64,000 nucleotides of DNA. Source: Roseateles chitinivorans (lineage in GTDB: Bacteria; Pseudomonadota; Gammaproteobacteria; Burkholderiales; Burkholderiaceae_C). Below the pieces are notes generated by a model that ran no database searches, was not told the DNA's origin, and saw only the letters and a program-made list of their open reading frames with translations. The position numbers were made by a program, and so were the translations under genes. Positions 1 to 8,951 of the stretch are shown in pieces. How positions within the stretch are numbered: position 1 is the stretch's first letter; the number at the start of each line of letters is the position of its first letter. Where the stretch lies: NCBI RefSeq assembly GCF_002761755.1, contig NZ_PEOG01000008.1, positions 1 through 64,000 on the forward strand. Direction: 5' to 3'.

Positions 1-2
1 AT

Positions 3-1151
3 CGCCTGCGCACGCTGCTGACGATGCTGGGGATCATCATCGGCATCGCCTCGGTGGTGTCGGTCGTCGGGCTGGGGCAAGGCACCCGCGAGAAGGTGCT
101 GGCCGACATCAGCGCGATGGGCACCAACACCATCGACGTCATGCCAGGCGAGGGTTTCGGCGACCGGCGGGCCGGTGCGATCCGGACGCTGCGGGCAGGC
201 GACGCCGACGCGCTGGCCCAGCTCGACTACGTGGACAGCGTGACGCCGTCGGTGGGCGTGGCCGCGGGCCTGCGCTATCGCAACGTCGACGTCAGCGCGA
301 CCGTCACCGGCGTCGGCGAGCAGTTCTTCCGCGTGCGCGGCTACACGATGGCCCAGGGCCGGGCCTTCGACGCGGCGGCGGTGCGCTCGCGGGCCCAGGA
401 CGCGGTGATCGACGAGAACGCGCGCAAGACGCTGTTCCCCAACGGCGAGCCGGCGCTGGGCGAGGTCATCCTGCTGGGCAACGTGCCGGTACGCATCGTC
501 GGCGTCACCGCCAGGAAGGCGAGCGCCTTCGGCAACGACGACGCGATCAATGTCTGGGTGCCCTACACGACGGCGATGAGCCGCATGACCGGCCAGGACT
601 ACCTGCGCAGCATCACCGTGCGGGTCAGCGACGCGGTGCCCAACGCGGCGGCGGAGCAGGGCATCCGGACGCTGCTGACGCAGCGCCATGGCGCGACCGA
701 CTTCTTCCTGTTCAACACCGACAGCATCCGCCAGACGGTGGAGCAGACGACGGCGACGATCACCCTGCTGATCTCGTCGATCGCGCTGATCTCGCTGCTG
801 GTCGGCGGCATCGGGGTGATGAACATCATGCTGGTGTCGGTGACCGAGCGCACCGGCGAGATCGGCGTGCGCATGGCCGTCGGCGCGCGGCAGAGCGACA
901 TCCTGCGCCAGTTCCTGATCGAGGCGGTGCTGGTCTGCCTGATCGGCGGCGGGCTGGGCGTGGCGCTGGCGATCGGGGCGAGCCTGCTGTTCAACCACTT
1001 CGCCGCGGCCGCGGGTTTCCGGATGATCGTCTCGATGACGGCGATCGCCGGCGCCTTCGCGGTGTCCTCGCTGATCGGCGTGGTCTTCGGTTTCCTGCCC
1101 GCGCGCAGCGCGGCGCGGCTGGATCCGGTGGAGGCGTTGGCGCGACCGTGA
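3..1151 (+). CDS. ABC transporter permease, MacB/FtsX type (5' truncated by window edge)
   Basis: This is the C-terminal part of a MacB-family permease, a membrane protein of tripartite efflux or lipoprotein/peptide export systems. The frame is open from the first base: codons before the first ATG at 24 read R-L-R-T-L-L-T, the usual lead-in to the first membrane helix of MacB proteins, so the true start lies upstream. Seen parts are a first helix ([14 protein letters not shown]), a periplasmic MacB_PCD-like domain of about 200 residues, and a C-terminal FtsX domain with three helices, including the family pattern [21 protein letters not shown]. The end [17 protein letters not shown] is typical of the family. 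Whether an ATPase domain is fused upstream, as in E. coli MacB, or encoded separately cannot be seen. Confidence 0.9.
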   Translation, partial: RLRTLLTMLGIIIGIASVVSVVGLGQGTREKVLADISAMGTNTIDVMPGEGFGDRRAGAIRTLRAGDADALAQLDYVDSVTPSVGVAAGLRYRNVDVSATVTGVGEQFFRVRGYTMAQGRAFDAAAVRSRAQDAVIDENARKTLFPNGEPALGEVILLGNVPVRIVGVTARKASAFGNDDAINVWVPYTTAMSRMTGQDYLRSITVRVSDAVPNAAAEQGIRTLLTQRHGATDFFLFNTDSIRQTVEQTTATITLLISSIALISLLVGGIGVMNIMLVSVTERTGEIGVRMAVGARQSDILRQFLIEAVLVCLIGGGLGVALAIGASLLFNHFAAAAGFRMIVSMTAIAGAFAVSSLIGVVFGFLPARSAARLDPVEALARP

Positions 1152-1221
1152 GACCGGTTCCCCGGCCTGTCGCGCGGCGGCGCAGTTCGTCCGTCCCGCA
1201 CGACGGCCTGTCGGTCGCGCC

Positions 1222-1249
1222 TTGGGCGACGGCGGCGGGTCCCTAGACT
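1222..1249 (+). promoter_or_regulatory. Candidate sigma-70 promoter of the small lipoprotein gene
   Basis: TTGGGC (1222-1227), a 16-base spacer and TAGACT (1244-1249) lie about 36 bases before the lipoprotein ATG. The -10 is followed by a GCGCC discriminator, a pattern that recurs before other genes in this window. This is inferred from sequence only. Confidence 0.5.
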
Positions 1250-1285
1250 GCGCCCGATTCCAACACCTGAGAGGGAAACCCTGTC

Positions 1286-1492
1286 ATGACCGCTTCCGCC
1301 ATCCGTCCCCTGACCCTGCTGCTGGCCGCCGCGGCCGCCGTGCTCAGCACCGGCTGCGTGATCGCGCCCAACTCGACGGAGGCCAGCACCCAGCGCATGG
1401 ACGACGTCCGCAGGATGAGCGACCAGGCCACTGCTACCTGCGGCACGGGCAACGTCAAGGAAGTGAACGCCAAGAGCTTCACCTGCAAGTGA
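1286..1492 (+). CDS. Small predicted lipoprotein, 68 aa
   Basis: The protein has a lipoprotein signal: a hydrophobic stretch from about residue 8 to 20 ending in the lipobox LSTGC, so the mature protein would begin at a lipidated Cys. The mature part is only about 45 residues, polar, with two further cysteines (in ATCGTG and at the C-terminal TCK) that could form a disulfide in the periplasm. A GAGAGGGA ribosome site lies about 9 bases before the ATG, and a promoter-like element precedes it. I do not recognise the family. It stands alone between a permease and an SDR gene, so context gives no function. Confidence 0.7.
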   Translation: MTASAIRPLTLLLAAAAAVLSTGCVIAPNSTEASTQRMDDVRRMSDQATATCGTGNVKEVNAKSFTCK

Positions 1493-1658
1493 GCCGGGGG
1501 AAGCCCCCGAACCCCCGACGACGCCCGGGCGCCTTTGGCCCTTTTTGGGCGCCATGGCGCGAGTTGGCCGGGCGTTCGCGCCCTGTCTGCTGACAAGACC
1601 GGACACGTGGCCCTTCGAGGGCCGCGTATCGTTTCCGCTCGCAGCAACGGGAGACGAC

Positions 1659-2564
1659 ATGAGCACAGGACGGACCGATCGGCCGCTGGCCGGCCGCGTG
1701 GCCGTGGTGACCGGCGGGAGCCGGGGCGCCGGCCGGGGCATCGCACTGGAACTGGGCGCCGCCGGCGCGACGGTCTACGTCACCGGCCGCAGCACCCGGG
1801 CCGAACCGGCGACGCAGTACGGCCGGATCCAGGCGCTGTCGGGCCTGGACCGCATCCCGGGCAGCGTCGACGACACCGCCGACGAACTCACGGCGCTCGG
1901 CGGCCGCGGCATCGCCGCGCGCTGCGATCACACCGACGAGGCGCAGGTGCGGGCGCTGTTCGAGCGCGTGCAGGCGGAGCAGGGCCGGCTGGACCTGCTG
2001 GTCAACAACGCCTGGGGCGGGCATGAGGTCTTCAGCGGCGTCTTCGACGCGCCGTTCTGGGAGCGCTCGATGGACGAGTGGGACGCGATGCTGGACCGCG
2101 GCGCGCGCAACCACCTGCTGGCGAGCCGCGCCGCGGCGCCGCTGATGATCGCGCGCGGCACCGGCCTGATCGTCACGACCACCTTCTGGGACCGCGACCG
2201 CTTCCTCAAGGGCAACCTGATCTATGACCTGGCCAAGGCGACGATGACGCGGCTGGCGGGTGCGATGGCGCAGGACCTGAAGCCGCACGGGGTGGCATCG
2301 GTGGCGGTGTCGCCGGGCTGGATGCGCACCGAGTTCGTGCTCGCCGGCCATCGCACCGACGAGGACCACTGGCGCGAGCGGCCCGAGCTGGCGGGCACCG
2401 AGTCGCCGCGCTATGTCGGCCGCGCGGTCGTCGCGCTGGCGACGGACCCGGCGGTGATGGCGCGCAGCGGCCGCGTCTGGCGTGTCGGCGATCTGGCCGC
2501 CGAGTACGGCTTCACCGACATCGACGGTCGCCGCATTCCGCCCTTCGAGTTGGGCGAGGGCTGA
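1659..2564 (+). CDS. Short-chain dehydrogenase/reductase (SDR), 301 aa
   Basis: This is an NAD(P)-dependent oxidoreductase of the classical SDR fold. The nucleotide-binding motif TGGSRGAGRGIALELG is near residues 18-33, the structural motif NNAWGG near residue 110, and the active-site segment has YDLAKA with the catalytic Tyr and Lys separated by three residues. The family Ser is not obvious in the TTTFWD stretch that usually carries it. After the active site comes the PGWMRTE loop common to SDRs. The frame is open 38 codons further upstream, but the ATG at 1659 has a good GGGAG ribosome site and starts just before the Rossmann fold. The SDR fold is sure and the substrate is unknown. Confidence 0.88.
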   Translation: MSTGRTDRPLAGRVAVVTGGSRGAGRGIALELGAAGATVYVTGRSTRAEPATQYGRIQALSGLDRIPGSVDDTADELTALGGRGIAARCDHTDEAQVRALFERVQAEQGRLDLLVNNAWGGHEVFSGVFDAPFWERSMDEWDAMLDRGARNHLLASRAAAPLMIARGTGLIVTTTFWDRDRFLKGNLIYDLAKATMTRLAGAMAQDLKPHGVASVAVSPGWMRTEFVLAGHRTDEDHWRERPELAGTESPRYVGRAVVALATDPAVMARSGRVWRVGDLAAEYGFTDIDGRRIPPFELGEG

Positions 2565-2625
2565 CAGGGGGATTGCCCTTGCGCGATCATCGCGGCTCGT
2601 TCCGTCGACTCCAGGACCCGCCGCC

Positions 2626-3681
2626 ATGCCCACCTCCAGCGCGCCCTTCGCCCCGTTCTTCCTCGGCACCCGCCTGCCGCTGATCCAGGCGCCGATGGCC
2701 GGCGTGCAGGACGCGCGGCTGGCGATCGCGGTCAGCAACGCCGGCGGACTGGGCTCGCTGCCCGCGGCGATGCTGACGCCGGAGGCGCTGCGCCAGGAAC
2801 TGCAGACGCTGCGCGACGGCACCGACAAGCCGTTCAACGTCAACTTCTTCGCCCATACGCCGCCATCGCCGGACGAGGCCCGCGAGACGCGCTGGCGCGA
2901 TCGGCTCGGCCCCTACTACGCCGAATTCGGCATCGATGCCGCGCAGATTCCGGCAGGGCCCGGCCGGCAGCCCTTCACCCCGGAGATCGCCGATCTGGTC
3001 GAGCCGTTCAAGCCGCCGGTGGTGAGCTTCCATTTCGGTCTGCCGGCGCCGGAGCTGGTCGCGCGCGTGAAGGGATGGGGCAGCCTGGTGCTGGGCAGCG
3101 CCACGACCGTCGATGAGGCGCGCTGGCTCGAGGCCCACGGCGTCGACGGCGTGATCGCGCAGGGCTGGGAGGCCGGCGGCCATCGCGGGCATTTCCTCAG
3201 CGACGACCTGACGTGCCAGCCCGGCACGATGGCGCTGCTGCCGCAGATCGTGCGCGCGGTGCAGGTGCCGGTCATCGCGGCCGGCGGCATCGCCGATGTC
3301 CGCGGCATCCGCGCCGCGCTGGCGCTGGGCGCGTCGGCGGTGCAACTGGGGACCGCCTTCCTGCTGTGCGAGGAGGCCACCACCAGCGCCGTCCATCGCG
3401 CGGTGCTGCGCGATCCCGCGCACCACCACACGGCGGTGACCAACCTCTTCACCGGACGTCCGGCGCGCGGCATCGTCAATCGCGTCATGCGCGAGGTCGG
3501 TCCGCTGAACGAGGCGGCGCCCCGGTTCCCGCTGGCGACGGCGAGCATCGCGCCACTGCGGGCGAAGGCGGAGGCCCAGGGCAGTGGCGACTTCTCGCCG
3601 CTGTGGGCGGGACAGAACTTCGCCTCGCTGCGCGAGATCGGCGCCGCCGCGCTGGTGACCGAGCTCAGCGCGGCTTTCTGA
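2626..3681 (+). CDS. Nitronate monooxygenase family flavoprotein, 351 aa
   Basis: This FMN-dependent TIM-barrel enzyme belongs to the 2-nitropropane dioxygenase / nitronate monooxygenase family, which oxidises alkyl nitronates. Family marks are the N-terminal PLIQAPMAGV, the AQGWEAGGHRG segment that carries the catalytic His, the phosphate-binding AAGGIADVRGIRAALALGA, and VQLGTAFLLCEE. The ATG at 2626 was chosen because the family begins just before the PLIQAPMA strand; the frame is open upstream but that part overlaps the SDR gene. It lies 61 bases after the SDR on the same strand and may be co-transcribed. The related enoyl-ACP reductase FabK shares this fold, so the substrate is not proven. 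Confidence 0.87.
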   Translation: MPTSSAPFAPFFLGTRLPLIQAPMAGVQDARLAIAVSNAGGLGSLPAAMLTPEALRQELQTLRDGTDKPFNVNFFAHTPPSPDEARETRWRDRLGPYYAEFGIDAAQIPAGPGRQPFTPEIADLVEPFKPPVVSFHFGLPAPELVARVKGWGSLVLGSATTVDEARWLEAHGVDGVIAQGWEAGGHRGHFLSDDLTCQPGTMALLPQIVRAVQVPVIAAGGIADVRGIRAALALGASAVQLGTAFLLCEEATTSAVHRAVLRDPAHHHTAVTNLFTGRPARGIVNRVMREVGPLNEAAPRFPLATASIAPLRAKAEAQGSGDFSPLWAGQNFASLREIGAAALVTELSAAF

Positions 3682-3705
3682 GCGCCCGAGCCCGAGGCGG
3701 TCCGA

Positions 3706-4725
3706 TCAAGGCAGCGGCGCGCCGCGGGCCGCTTCGTAGAGCGCGTACCACTCGCCGCGGCTGAGCTGCACGCGCAGCGCATCGCCGCAGGCACGGATGC
3801 GCTCGGGATTGGCACTGCCGATGACGGGCTGGATCCGCGCCGGGTGCTTCATCAGCCAGGCGAGCAGGATGCCTTCGGTGCTGACGCCGTGTCGCTGGGC
3901 GAGTTCCCGAACCAGGGTGCGCGCCGCTTCATCGGCGGGGTCCTGCGCGGTCTCGCCGCTGAAGCGGCCGCGAGCCAGCGCGCTCCAGGCCTGCAGCTGG
4001 ATGCCGTGCTGCTGGCAATGTTCCATCGTGCCGGCCCAGGCCAGCGCGCCCGGGCGGGCGCCGGCCTGGCGGTCGTTGAAGCAGGTGGCCGCGTCCAGCG
4101 GCTCCAGATGACCCAGGCCCAGCTCCAGCTGGTTGACCACCAGCGGCTGCGCCAGCGCGTGGCCCAGCCAGGCCATCTGGCCGGCATTCATGTTGGACAC
4201 GCCGAAGTGGGCGACCTTGCCCGCATCGCGCAGCAGCCGGAAGGCCTCGGCGATCTCGTCGGGCTGCATCAGCGGATCGGGGCGATGCAGCAGCAGGATG
4301 TCCAGGCGCTCGGTCCCCAGCCGTTTCAGGCTGGCCTCGACCGCCTCGACGATGTAGCCGCCGGACAGGTCGTAGCGCTTGGGGCCGTCGGCATCGGCGA
4401 AACGGATGCCGCACTTGCTCTGCAGCACGACGCGCTCGCGCAGCGAGGGCTGACGCTTGAACAGCGCGCCGAAGACCGATTCGGCCTTGCCGAAGGTGTA
4501 GATGTCGGCGTGATCGAACAGGGTGACGCCGATGTCCAGCGCGGCCTCGACGCAGGCCTGGGCGTGGTCGACGTCGGCTTCGGTCCAGGGGCGCCGATCC
4601 CAGCCGCCGCCCAGGCCCATGCAGCCGTAGGCGAGGCGGCTGGTCATCGGGAGGTGCTGCTGCAGCGGAAGGGCGGGGCTCATTGGGCTCATCGCGGGGA
4701 CCTGCGTTGTGTCGGAAACGGACAT
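3706..4725 (-). CDS. Aldo/keto reductase, YdhF-like, 339 aa
   Basis: This is an NADPH-dependent aldo/keto reductase with a TIM barrel. The N-terminal strand SRLAYGCMGLGGGWDR matches the YdhF-like branch. The catalytic tetrad can be followed: Asp and Tyr in DHADIYTFGKAE, Lys in VLQSKCGIR and His in LLLHRPDPL. The cofactor region near the C-terminus has PVIGSANPERI. The gene is convergent with the nitronate monooxygenase gene 24 bases away. Start choice is uncertain: ATGs at 4725, 4692, 4683 and 4647 are all in frame, none has a clear ribosome site, and the one at 4725 lies inside a perfect hairpin. Confidence 0.85.
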   Translation of the reverse strand: MSVSDTTQVPAMSPMSPALPLQQHLPMTSRLAYGCMGLGGGWDRRPWTEADVDHAQACVEAALDIGVTLFDHADIYTFGKAESVFGALFKRQPSLRERVVLQSKCGIRFADADGPKRYDLSGGYIVEAVEASLKRLGTERLDILLLHRPDPLMQPDEIAEAFRLLRDAGKVAHFGVSNMNAGQMAWLGHALAQPLVVNQLELGLGHLEPLDAATCFNDRQAGARPGALAWAGTMEHCQQHGIQLQAWSALARGRFSGETAQDPADEAARTLVRELAQRHGVSTEGILLAWLMKHPARIQPVIGSANPERIRACGDALRVQLSRGEWYALYEAARGAPLP

Positions 4726-4746
4726 CGCGCCCGGGAGGGCGCGATG
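4723..4746 (-). terminator. Perfect 10-bp stem-loop between rtcA and the aldo/keto reductase gene
   Basis: CATCGCGCCC (4723-4732), a four-base loop and GGGCGCGATG (4737-4746) form a perfect stem about 100 bases after the rtcA stop on the minus strand. There is no long T-tract (TCCGTTTCC follows), so it could be a weak terminator of the rtcBA operon or an RNA structure that covers the first possible start codon of the reductase gene. Confidence 0.45.
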
Positions 4747-4847
4747 CGATGGCGGCGCCTTCGTCGGGCGCGGTGCGGGATTGTGACGCGACGCGCGCTT
4801 CGCGTGTCGTCGCGGGTTCATGGGCCGGCGGTGTACCGGCGCCGCGT

Positions 4848-5903
4848 TCAGGCCACTCCAGGCAGCACGTCTACGCGCCACTGGTTGCCGGCGCGCGAGA
4901 CTTCGAGCCGCGTGTCGAAGCGCACATCGAGGAAGCGCTCGATGACCGCGAAATTGGTGCGACTGTGCTCGGTCAGCTCGGTGCAGGTGTACGCGGCCGG
5001 CTGGCCAGACCCCGCGACGGCCAGGGCCAGTGGCAGCGCGAGCTGGTCCGCCAGATGCGGGCCTGCCGCGCCCGCGGAGGCCTGATAGGCACGCATCTCG
5101 GCGAAGGCCTGGCGCGCGACGTCCTCAGCCGACAGACCCCGTTCGCCGAAGGCGACGAAGACCTCGGTCACCAACTCGTGCGCCAGCGTGAGCATCAGCG
5201 CGTTGCCCGGTCCCTCGTTCTGACGCGCCGACACGACGCGCAGCTGCTGCACGTCCCAGCCGGTCAGGCGCCCGAGGGCCTCGAGCTCCCGCCCGGGGAC
5301 ACCACGCGGCAGCGCCGGCGCGAGCGCCTCGCCGAAGGCTTCCAGCAACGCGCCGCGCTCCAGCAGGTCGAAGGGGCGCAGGCCGCCGTCGGCGGGCGTG
5401 ATCACGGCTTCGATCTCGCCACCGCCGGCGGGGAAGAAGCCATGGCGGCGCAGCATCAGGTCCAGCTGCGCGCCGGTGCGCCGCACCATCGGCGCGAAGC
5501 TGCGCTGCAGGAAGTGGAAGGGCGGCGCCATCGGGTTGTGCGTGCCGCCGGACAGATGCAGGCGGCTCTGACCGTCGGCCAGCATCAACGGCGGCAGCAC
5601 GGTCTGCAGGACCAGCGTGCAGCTGCCGGCGGTGCCCACGGCGAAGCGGTAGTCGCCCGCATGGACGCGGCCGGGGCGGAACTCGAGCGTCTGCGCGCCG
5701 AGTTCGGCGCCGACGACAGTCGCGCCGCACACCTCCTGCGCCGCCAGCACGCAGGTCAGGTGCTGGCGCATCAGGCCGGGCTTGGGCCGCTTGGCGCGGA
5801 TGCGGTCGATGCGCAGCGGCGTGCCGGTGCACATGGACAGCGCCAGCGCCGTGCGCAGGATCTGCCCGCCGCCTTCGCCGTGCGCGCCATCCAGTTCAAT
5901 CAT
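4848..5903 (-). CDS. rtcA: RNA 3'-terminal phosphate cyclase RtcA, 351 aa
   Basis: RtcA converts an RNA 3'-phosphate (or 2'-phosphate) end to a 2',3'-cyclic phosphate using ATP, through an enzyme-AMP intermediate on a histidine. The N-terminus MIELDGAHGEGGGQILRTAL is the family signature, and LTEHSRTN near the C-terminus carries the nucleophilic His at about residue 313, equivalent to His309 of the E. coli enzyme. Length is normal. The ATG at 5903 has a strong GAGGAGAAC ribosome site; the upstream open frame overlaps the preceding gene and was rejected. It is the last gene of the rtcB - HEAT protein - rtcA operon, 119 bases after the HEAT gene, and should be induced from the sigma-54 promoter ahead of rtcB. 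Confidence 0.95.
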   Translation of the reverse strand: MIELDGAHGEGGGQILRTALALSMCTGTPLRIDRIRAKRPKPGLMRQHLTCVLAAQEVCGATVVGAELGAQTLEFRPGRVHAGDYRFAVGTAGSCTLVLQTVLPPLMLADGQSRLHLSGGTHNPMAPPFHFLQRSFAPMVRRTGAQLDLMLRRHGFFPAGGGEIEAVITPADGGLRPFDLLERGALLEAFGEALAPALPRGVPGRELEALGRLTGWDVQQLRVVSARQNEGPGNALMLTLAHELVTEVFVAFGERGLSAEDVARQAFAEMRAYQASAGAAGPHLADQLALPLALAVAGSGQPAAYTCTELTEHSRTNFAVIERFLDVRFDTRLEVSRAGNQWRVDVLPGVA

Positions 5904-6022
5904 GTTCTCCTCGTCGTCATCATCTTTCCGGACACCCCAGGGCGCCCTGGTCCTTGTTGCTCTCGTGTTCTCGTTGTTCCTGTCGAGGTCGCGCGCATCG
6001 CCGCCGGTGCGGCACGTACGGC

Positions 6023-7408
6023 TCAACGCGGCGCGGGCAGCAGGCCGATGCCGCTCAGCTCGAAGTCCATCCGGCGCCGCAGCCGCCGCGGCATGGCATC
6101 CGCGCTGGCCGCCCACAGCGAGCGCAGTTCGGAGGCTTGCGGCTCGGGCGGCGGCATGACGCCGCGCCGTGTCAGGTCCATCCATCGCTCCAGCGCCAGG
6201 GGCAGGCGCTCGTGGTACACGCCGGGCGGGATCGTCCCCAGGAGCTTCAGCAAGGCCGCGAACTGCACCCAGATGCCCCAATGCCGCTGGATGCGGAGTC
6301 CCCGCTGGAAGGCACTCGGCGTGCCGTGATGCAGCATCACTGGCCACAGCACCTCAGGCGCGGGCGCGTCGGCGCCGTTCTCCACCGCAGCCACGGCCAC
6401 CCGCTGGACCGTCGTCGACGGATCCTGCAGCGCGCGCAGCAGCCAGGCATCTTTCGCGGCGCCCTTGGCGAAGCCGATCAGATGCTGCAGCGCGATCGCG
6501 CGCAAGGCCGCGCGCGGACGGTCTGCTCCGATGCGCGACATCAACTGCTCGGCGCGCGCGAGCGTCCCGTCGTGGTCGATGGCGGCCATGAAGTGGAAGG
6601 CCGGTACGGCGCCGCGCGGCGCGCGCGATGGATCCTGCAGTTGGGTCAACGCGAGGTCGCTGACGACCTCGGTGCCGCCGGACTTGCGCAGTTGTGCCAG
6701 TGCGACGGCGCGGACGCCTGGGTTGCCGTCAAGCGCGAATCGGATGGCCATCGCCGCGCCGACGTCCGACGCGGCGTCGCACAGACGGCGAAGCGCGTGC
6801 GCGCGCACCAGGCCGTGGGGGCTGTCGAGCGCCTTGAGCCAGAGGGCAGTCCGCGCAGCAGGCCCGTCCAGGCTGTCAATGTTCCGGACAGCCCACAGCG
6901 CGTCGACAATGTCGGCGCCATCCACGCGCAGCGAGAGCATCGCCTGGCGCGTGGCGGTGTCCGCCGCGTTCCATTCGAGCGTGGTGAGCCAGCGCAGGAC
7001 CAGCGGCTCCCGCATGGCCGCAGCTTGTCGATGCGCGAGCAGGACGCGCACGCGATGCGGTTGGCTGAGGAAATCGCCGATCGCCGACAGCATGGGTCCG
7101 TGATCGGCACGCCGTGCGCGCAGCAGATGAGCCAGCCCTGGCAACGCCGCGGGCCATGCGGCCAGCAACGCATCGTCCAGATAGACATGGATCGCCTCGC
7201 GCGCCGCGGCGCGCACCTGCGGCACCCAGTCATTGAGCCGCTTCATCAGACCGGGTAGGGCCTCCGGCGCGCGCAGTCGCATCAGCGCGCGAGTCGCTTC
7301 CTCACGCTCGAAGCCGCTCGGCGCGTCGAGGTGGGTCATCCAGGCAGAGGCGTCCCAGGTGTCGGCGGGCCTCTCCCTCAGCGTTTGGTACCAGTGCTTC
7401 CAGTTCAT
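6023..7408 (-). CDS. HEAT-repeat protein inside the rtcB-rtcA operon, 461 aa
   Basis: The protein is made almost wholly of helical-hairpin repeats of the HEAT type. Examples are ATRALMRLRAPEALPGLMKR then VPQVRAAAREAIHVYLD near the N-terminus, LVRAHALRRLCDAASDVG and GVRAVALAQLRKSGGTEV in the middle, and TVQRVAVAAVENG further on. There is no signal peptide, membrane segment or catalytic motif, so it is probably a cytosolic binding scaffold. The start at 7408 follows an AGGAGA ribosome site. It sits 54 bases after rtcB and 119 before rtcA in the same direction, so it is very likely co-transcribed with them under RtcR control. HEAT scaffolds elsewhere bind proteins or RNA. A role in presenting damaged RNA or ribosomes to RtcB/RtcA is only an inference. 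Confidence 0.85.
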   Translation of the reverse strand: MNWKHWYQTLRERPADTWDASAWMTHLDAPSGFEREEATRALMRLRAPEALPGLMKRLNDWVPQVRAAAREAIHVYLDDALLAAWPAALPGLAHLLRARRADHGPMLSAIGDFLSQPHRVRVLLAHRQAAAMREPLVLRWLTTLEWNAADTATRQAMLSLRVDGADIVDALWAVRNIDSLDGPAARTALWLKALDSPHGLVRAHALRRLCDAASDVGAAMAIRFALDGNPGVRAVALAQLRKSGGTEVVSDLALTQLQDPSRAPRGAVPAFHFMAAIDHDGTLARAEQLMSRIGADRPRAALRAIALQHLIGFAKGAAKDAWLLRALQDPSTTVQRVAVAAVENGADAPAPEVLWPVMLHHGTPSAFQRGLRIQRHWGIWVQFAALLKLLGTIPPGVYHERLPLALERWMDLTRRGVMPPPEPQASELRSLWAASADAMPRRLRRRMDFELSGIGLLPAPR

Positions 7409-7462
7409 CGTGTTCTCCTGGACGGTCCGGCACGCGCGGTGGAAGCCGCCCATGCCGTCCGT

Positions 7463-8677
7463 TCACCCCTTCACGCACACCACCTGCTTCAGCGTGTGCA
7501 CCACCTCCACCAGGTCTTGCTGGGCCGCCATGACCGCGTCGATGTCCTTGTAGGCCATCGGGATCTCGTCGATGACGTCCTTGTCCTTGCGGCACTCGAC
7601 GCCCTCGGTGGCGGCGCGCTGGTCCTTCAGCGTGAAGCGGCGCTTGGCCTCGGTGCGGCTCATCGTGCGGCCGGCGCCGTGGGAGCAGCTTTCGAAGCTC
7701 TCCGCATTGCCCTTGCCGCGCACGATGTAGCTGCGCGCGCCCATGCTGCCGGGGATGATCCCCATCTGGCCCTTCTTCGCGCTCACCGCGCCCTTGCGGG
7801 TCACGAACACGTCCTGGCCGAAGTGGGTCTCCTTCTGCACGTAGTTGTGGTGGCAGTTGACCGCCTCGATGTGGCTCTCGAAACGCTTGCCGATCACCTT
7901 CTTCGCGGCCGCGATGACGCGGCGCATCATGACCTCGCGATTGGTCTCGGCGAACTTCTGCGCCCAGCTCACCGCGCGCACGTAGTCGCCGAAGTACTTC
8001 GCGCCTTCCTCGAAGTAGGCGAGGTTCACATCCGGCAGGTTGGCCTGATGCTGCATCGCGTCCTTCTTCGCCAGTTCGATGAACATCGTCCCGATCGCGT
8101 TGCCCACGCCGCGCGAGCCCGAGTGCAGCATGAACCAGACGAAGCCCAGCTCGTCGAGGCAGACCTCGATGAAGTGGTTGCCGGTGCCCAGCGTGCCCAG
8201 GTGCTTGTGGTTGTTGGTGTTCCTGAGCTTGGGATAGTCGCGGCACAACTCGGCGAATTCGGGCGCGAGGTCCGCCCAGGCGTCGTCGACCATGTCGGGC
8301 GGGTTCTCCCACGCGCCCTGGTCGCGACCCTTGGGATTGCGGCCGTGCGGCACGGCGGCTTCGATCGCCGAGCGCAGGGGCGCCAGGTTGTCGGGCAGGT
8401 CCTCGGCGCGCAGCGTCGTCTTGCAGGCCATCATCCCGCAGCCGATGTCGACGCCGACCGCGGCCGGGATGATGGCCTTCAGCGTCGGAATCACCGAGCC
8501 CACCGTCGCGCCGATGCCCAGGTGCACGTCGGGCATCGCCGCGATGTGCTTGAAGACGACCGGGAGCCTGGCCGCGTTGGCCAGCTGCTGGCGGGCCTCG
8601 TCCTCGACAGGCACGCCCTGCGTCCACATCTTCACCGGCACGCCGCCGGCGACTTCCATCTCGTTGTAGTTCTTCAT
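7463..8677 (-). CDS. rtcB: RNA-splicing ligase RtcB, 404 aa
   Basis: RtcB joins RNA 3'-phosphate or 2',3'-cyclic phosphate ends to 5'-OH ends, using GTP and Mn2+ through a His-GMP intermediate. Metal and guanylate motifs are all present: VDIGCGM with the metal Cys at about residue 80, LGTLGTGNHFIEV and LHSGSRGVGN with metal His residues, and SHGAGRTMSR with the guanylated His at about residue 333. Length matches the E. coli protein (408). The ATG at 8677 has an AAGGAGAG site. Longer in-frame starts at 8806 and 8860 lie before the expected transcript start of the sigma-54 promoter and are rejected. First gene of the operon rtcB - HEAT - rtcA, divergent from rtcR. Confidence 0.97.
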   Translation of the reverse strand: MKNYNEMEVAGGVPVKMWTQGVPVEDEARQQLANAARLPVVFKHIAAMPDVHLGIGATVGSVIPTLKAIIPAAVGVDIGCGMMACKTTLRAEDLPDNLAPLRSAIEAAVPHGRNPKGRDQGAWENPPDMVDDAWADLAPEFAELCRDYPKLRNTNNHKHLGTLGTGNHFIEVCLDELGFVWFMLHSGSRGVGNAIGTMFIELAKKDAMQHQANLPDVNLAYFEEGAKYFGDYVRAVSWAQKFAETNREVMMRRVIAAAKKVIGKRFESHIEAVNCHHNYVQKETHFGQDVFVTRKGAVSAKKGQMGIIPGSMGARSYIVRGKGNAESFESCSHGAGRTMSRTEAKRRFTLKDQRAATEGVECRKDKDVIDEIPMAYKDIDAVMAAQQDLVEVVHTLKQVVCVKG

Positions 8678-8806
8678 GCTGCTCTCCTTGAGCCGGCCCA
8701 GGCCAGGCTCCTTGCGTTCTCTTCGGTGATCGATTCTCACGGCGGTCTTTTTCGAGCCCCGCCACGGCTCCCCGGGGGCGGCACACAGGCGCCGCACCTT
8801 CTTCAT

Positions 8807-8822
8807 TGCAACGCCTGTGCCA
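8807..8822 (-). promoter_or_regulatory. Sigma-54 (-24/-12) promoter of the rtcB operon
   Basis: Read on the minus strand, TGGCAC (8822-8817), five bases, TTGCA (8811-8807) is an exact match to the sigma-54 consensus TGGCAC-N5-TTGCW. The transcript should begin near 8796, leaving a 5' leader of about 120 bases before rtcB. Sigma-54 control fits the divergent activator gene rtcR. Confidence 0.92.
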
Positions 8823-8951
8823 GGTCTTGCCACGCAGCGTTTCAGAGCGATGCAAGCCATTGAATGAAAAGGAAAATTCCCTTCTTGACGCGGTCCTGCT
8901 GCCGGCCTGCATTCATCCGATGAGCCGGCGTGATTTAGATATTTGGATAAA

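Noticed and set aside
1501..1560. A terminator made of two GGCGCC blocks after the lipoprotein gene
   Set aside because: GGCGCC is itself palindromic and the blocks are also direct repeats; the stem is only six bases with an internal T-rich loop, so evidence is too weak.
7302..8912. Long alternative frames on both strands over rtcB
   Set aside because: The rtcB frame carries every catalytic motif; the others are Arg/Gly/Ala-rich shadows.
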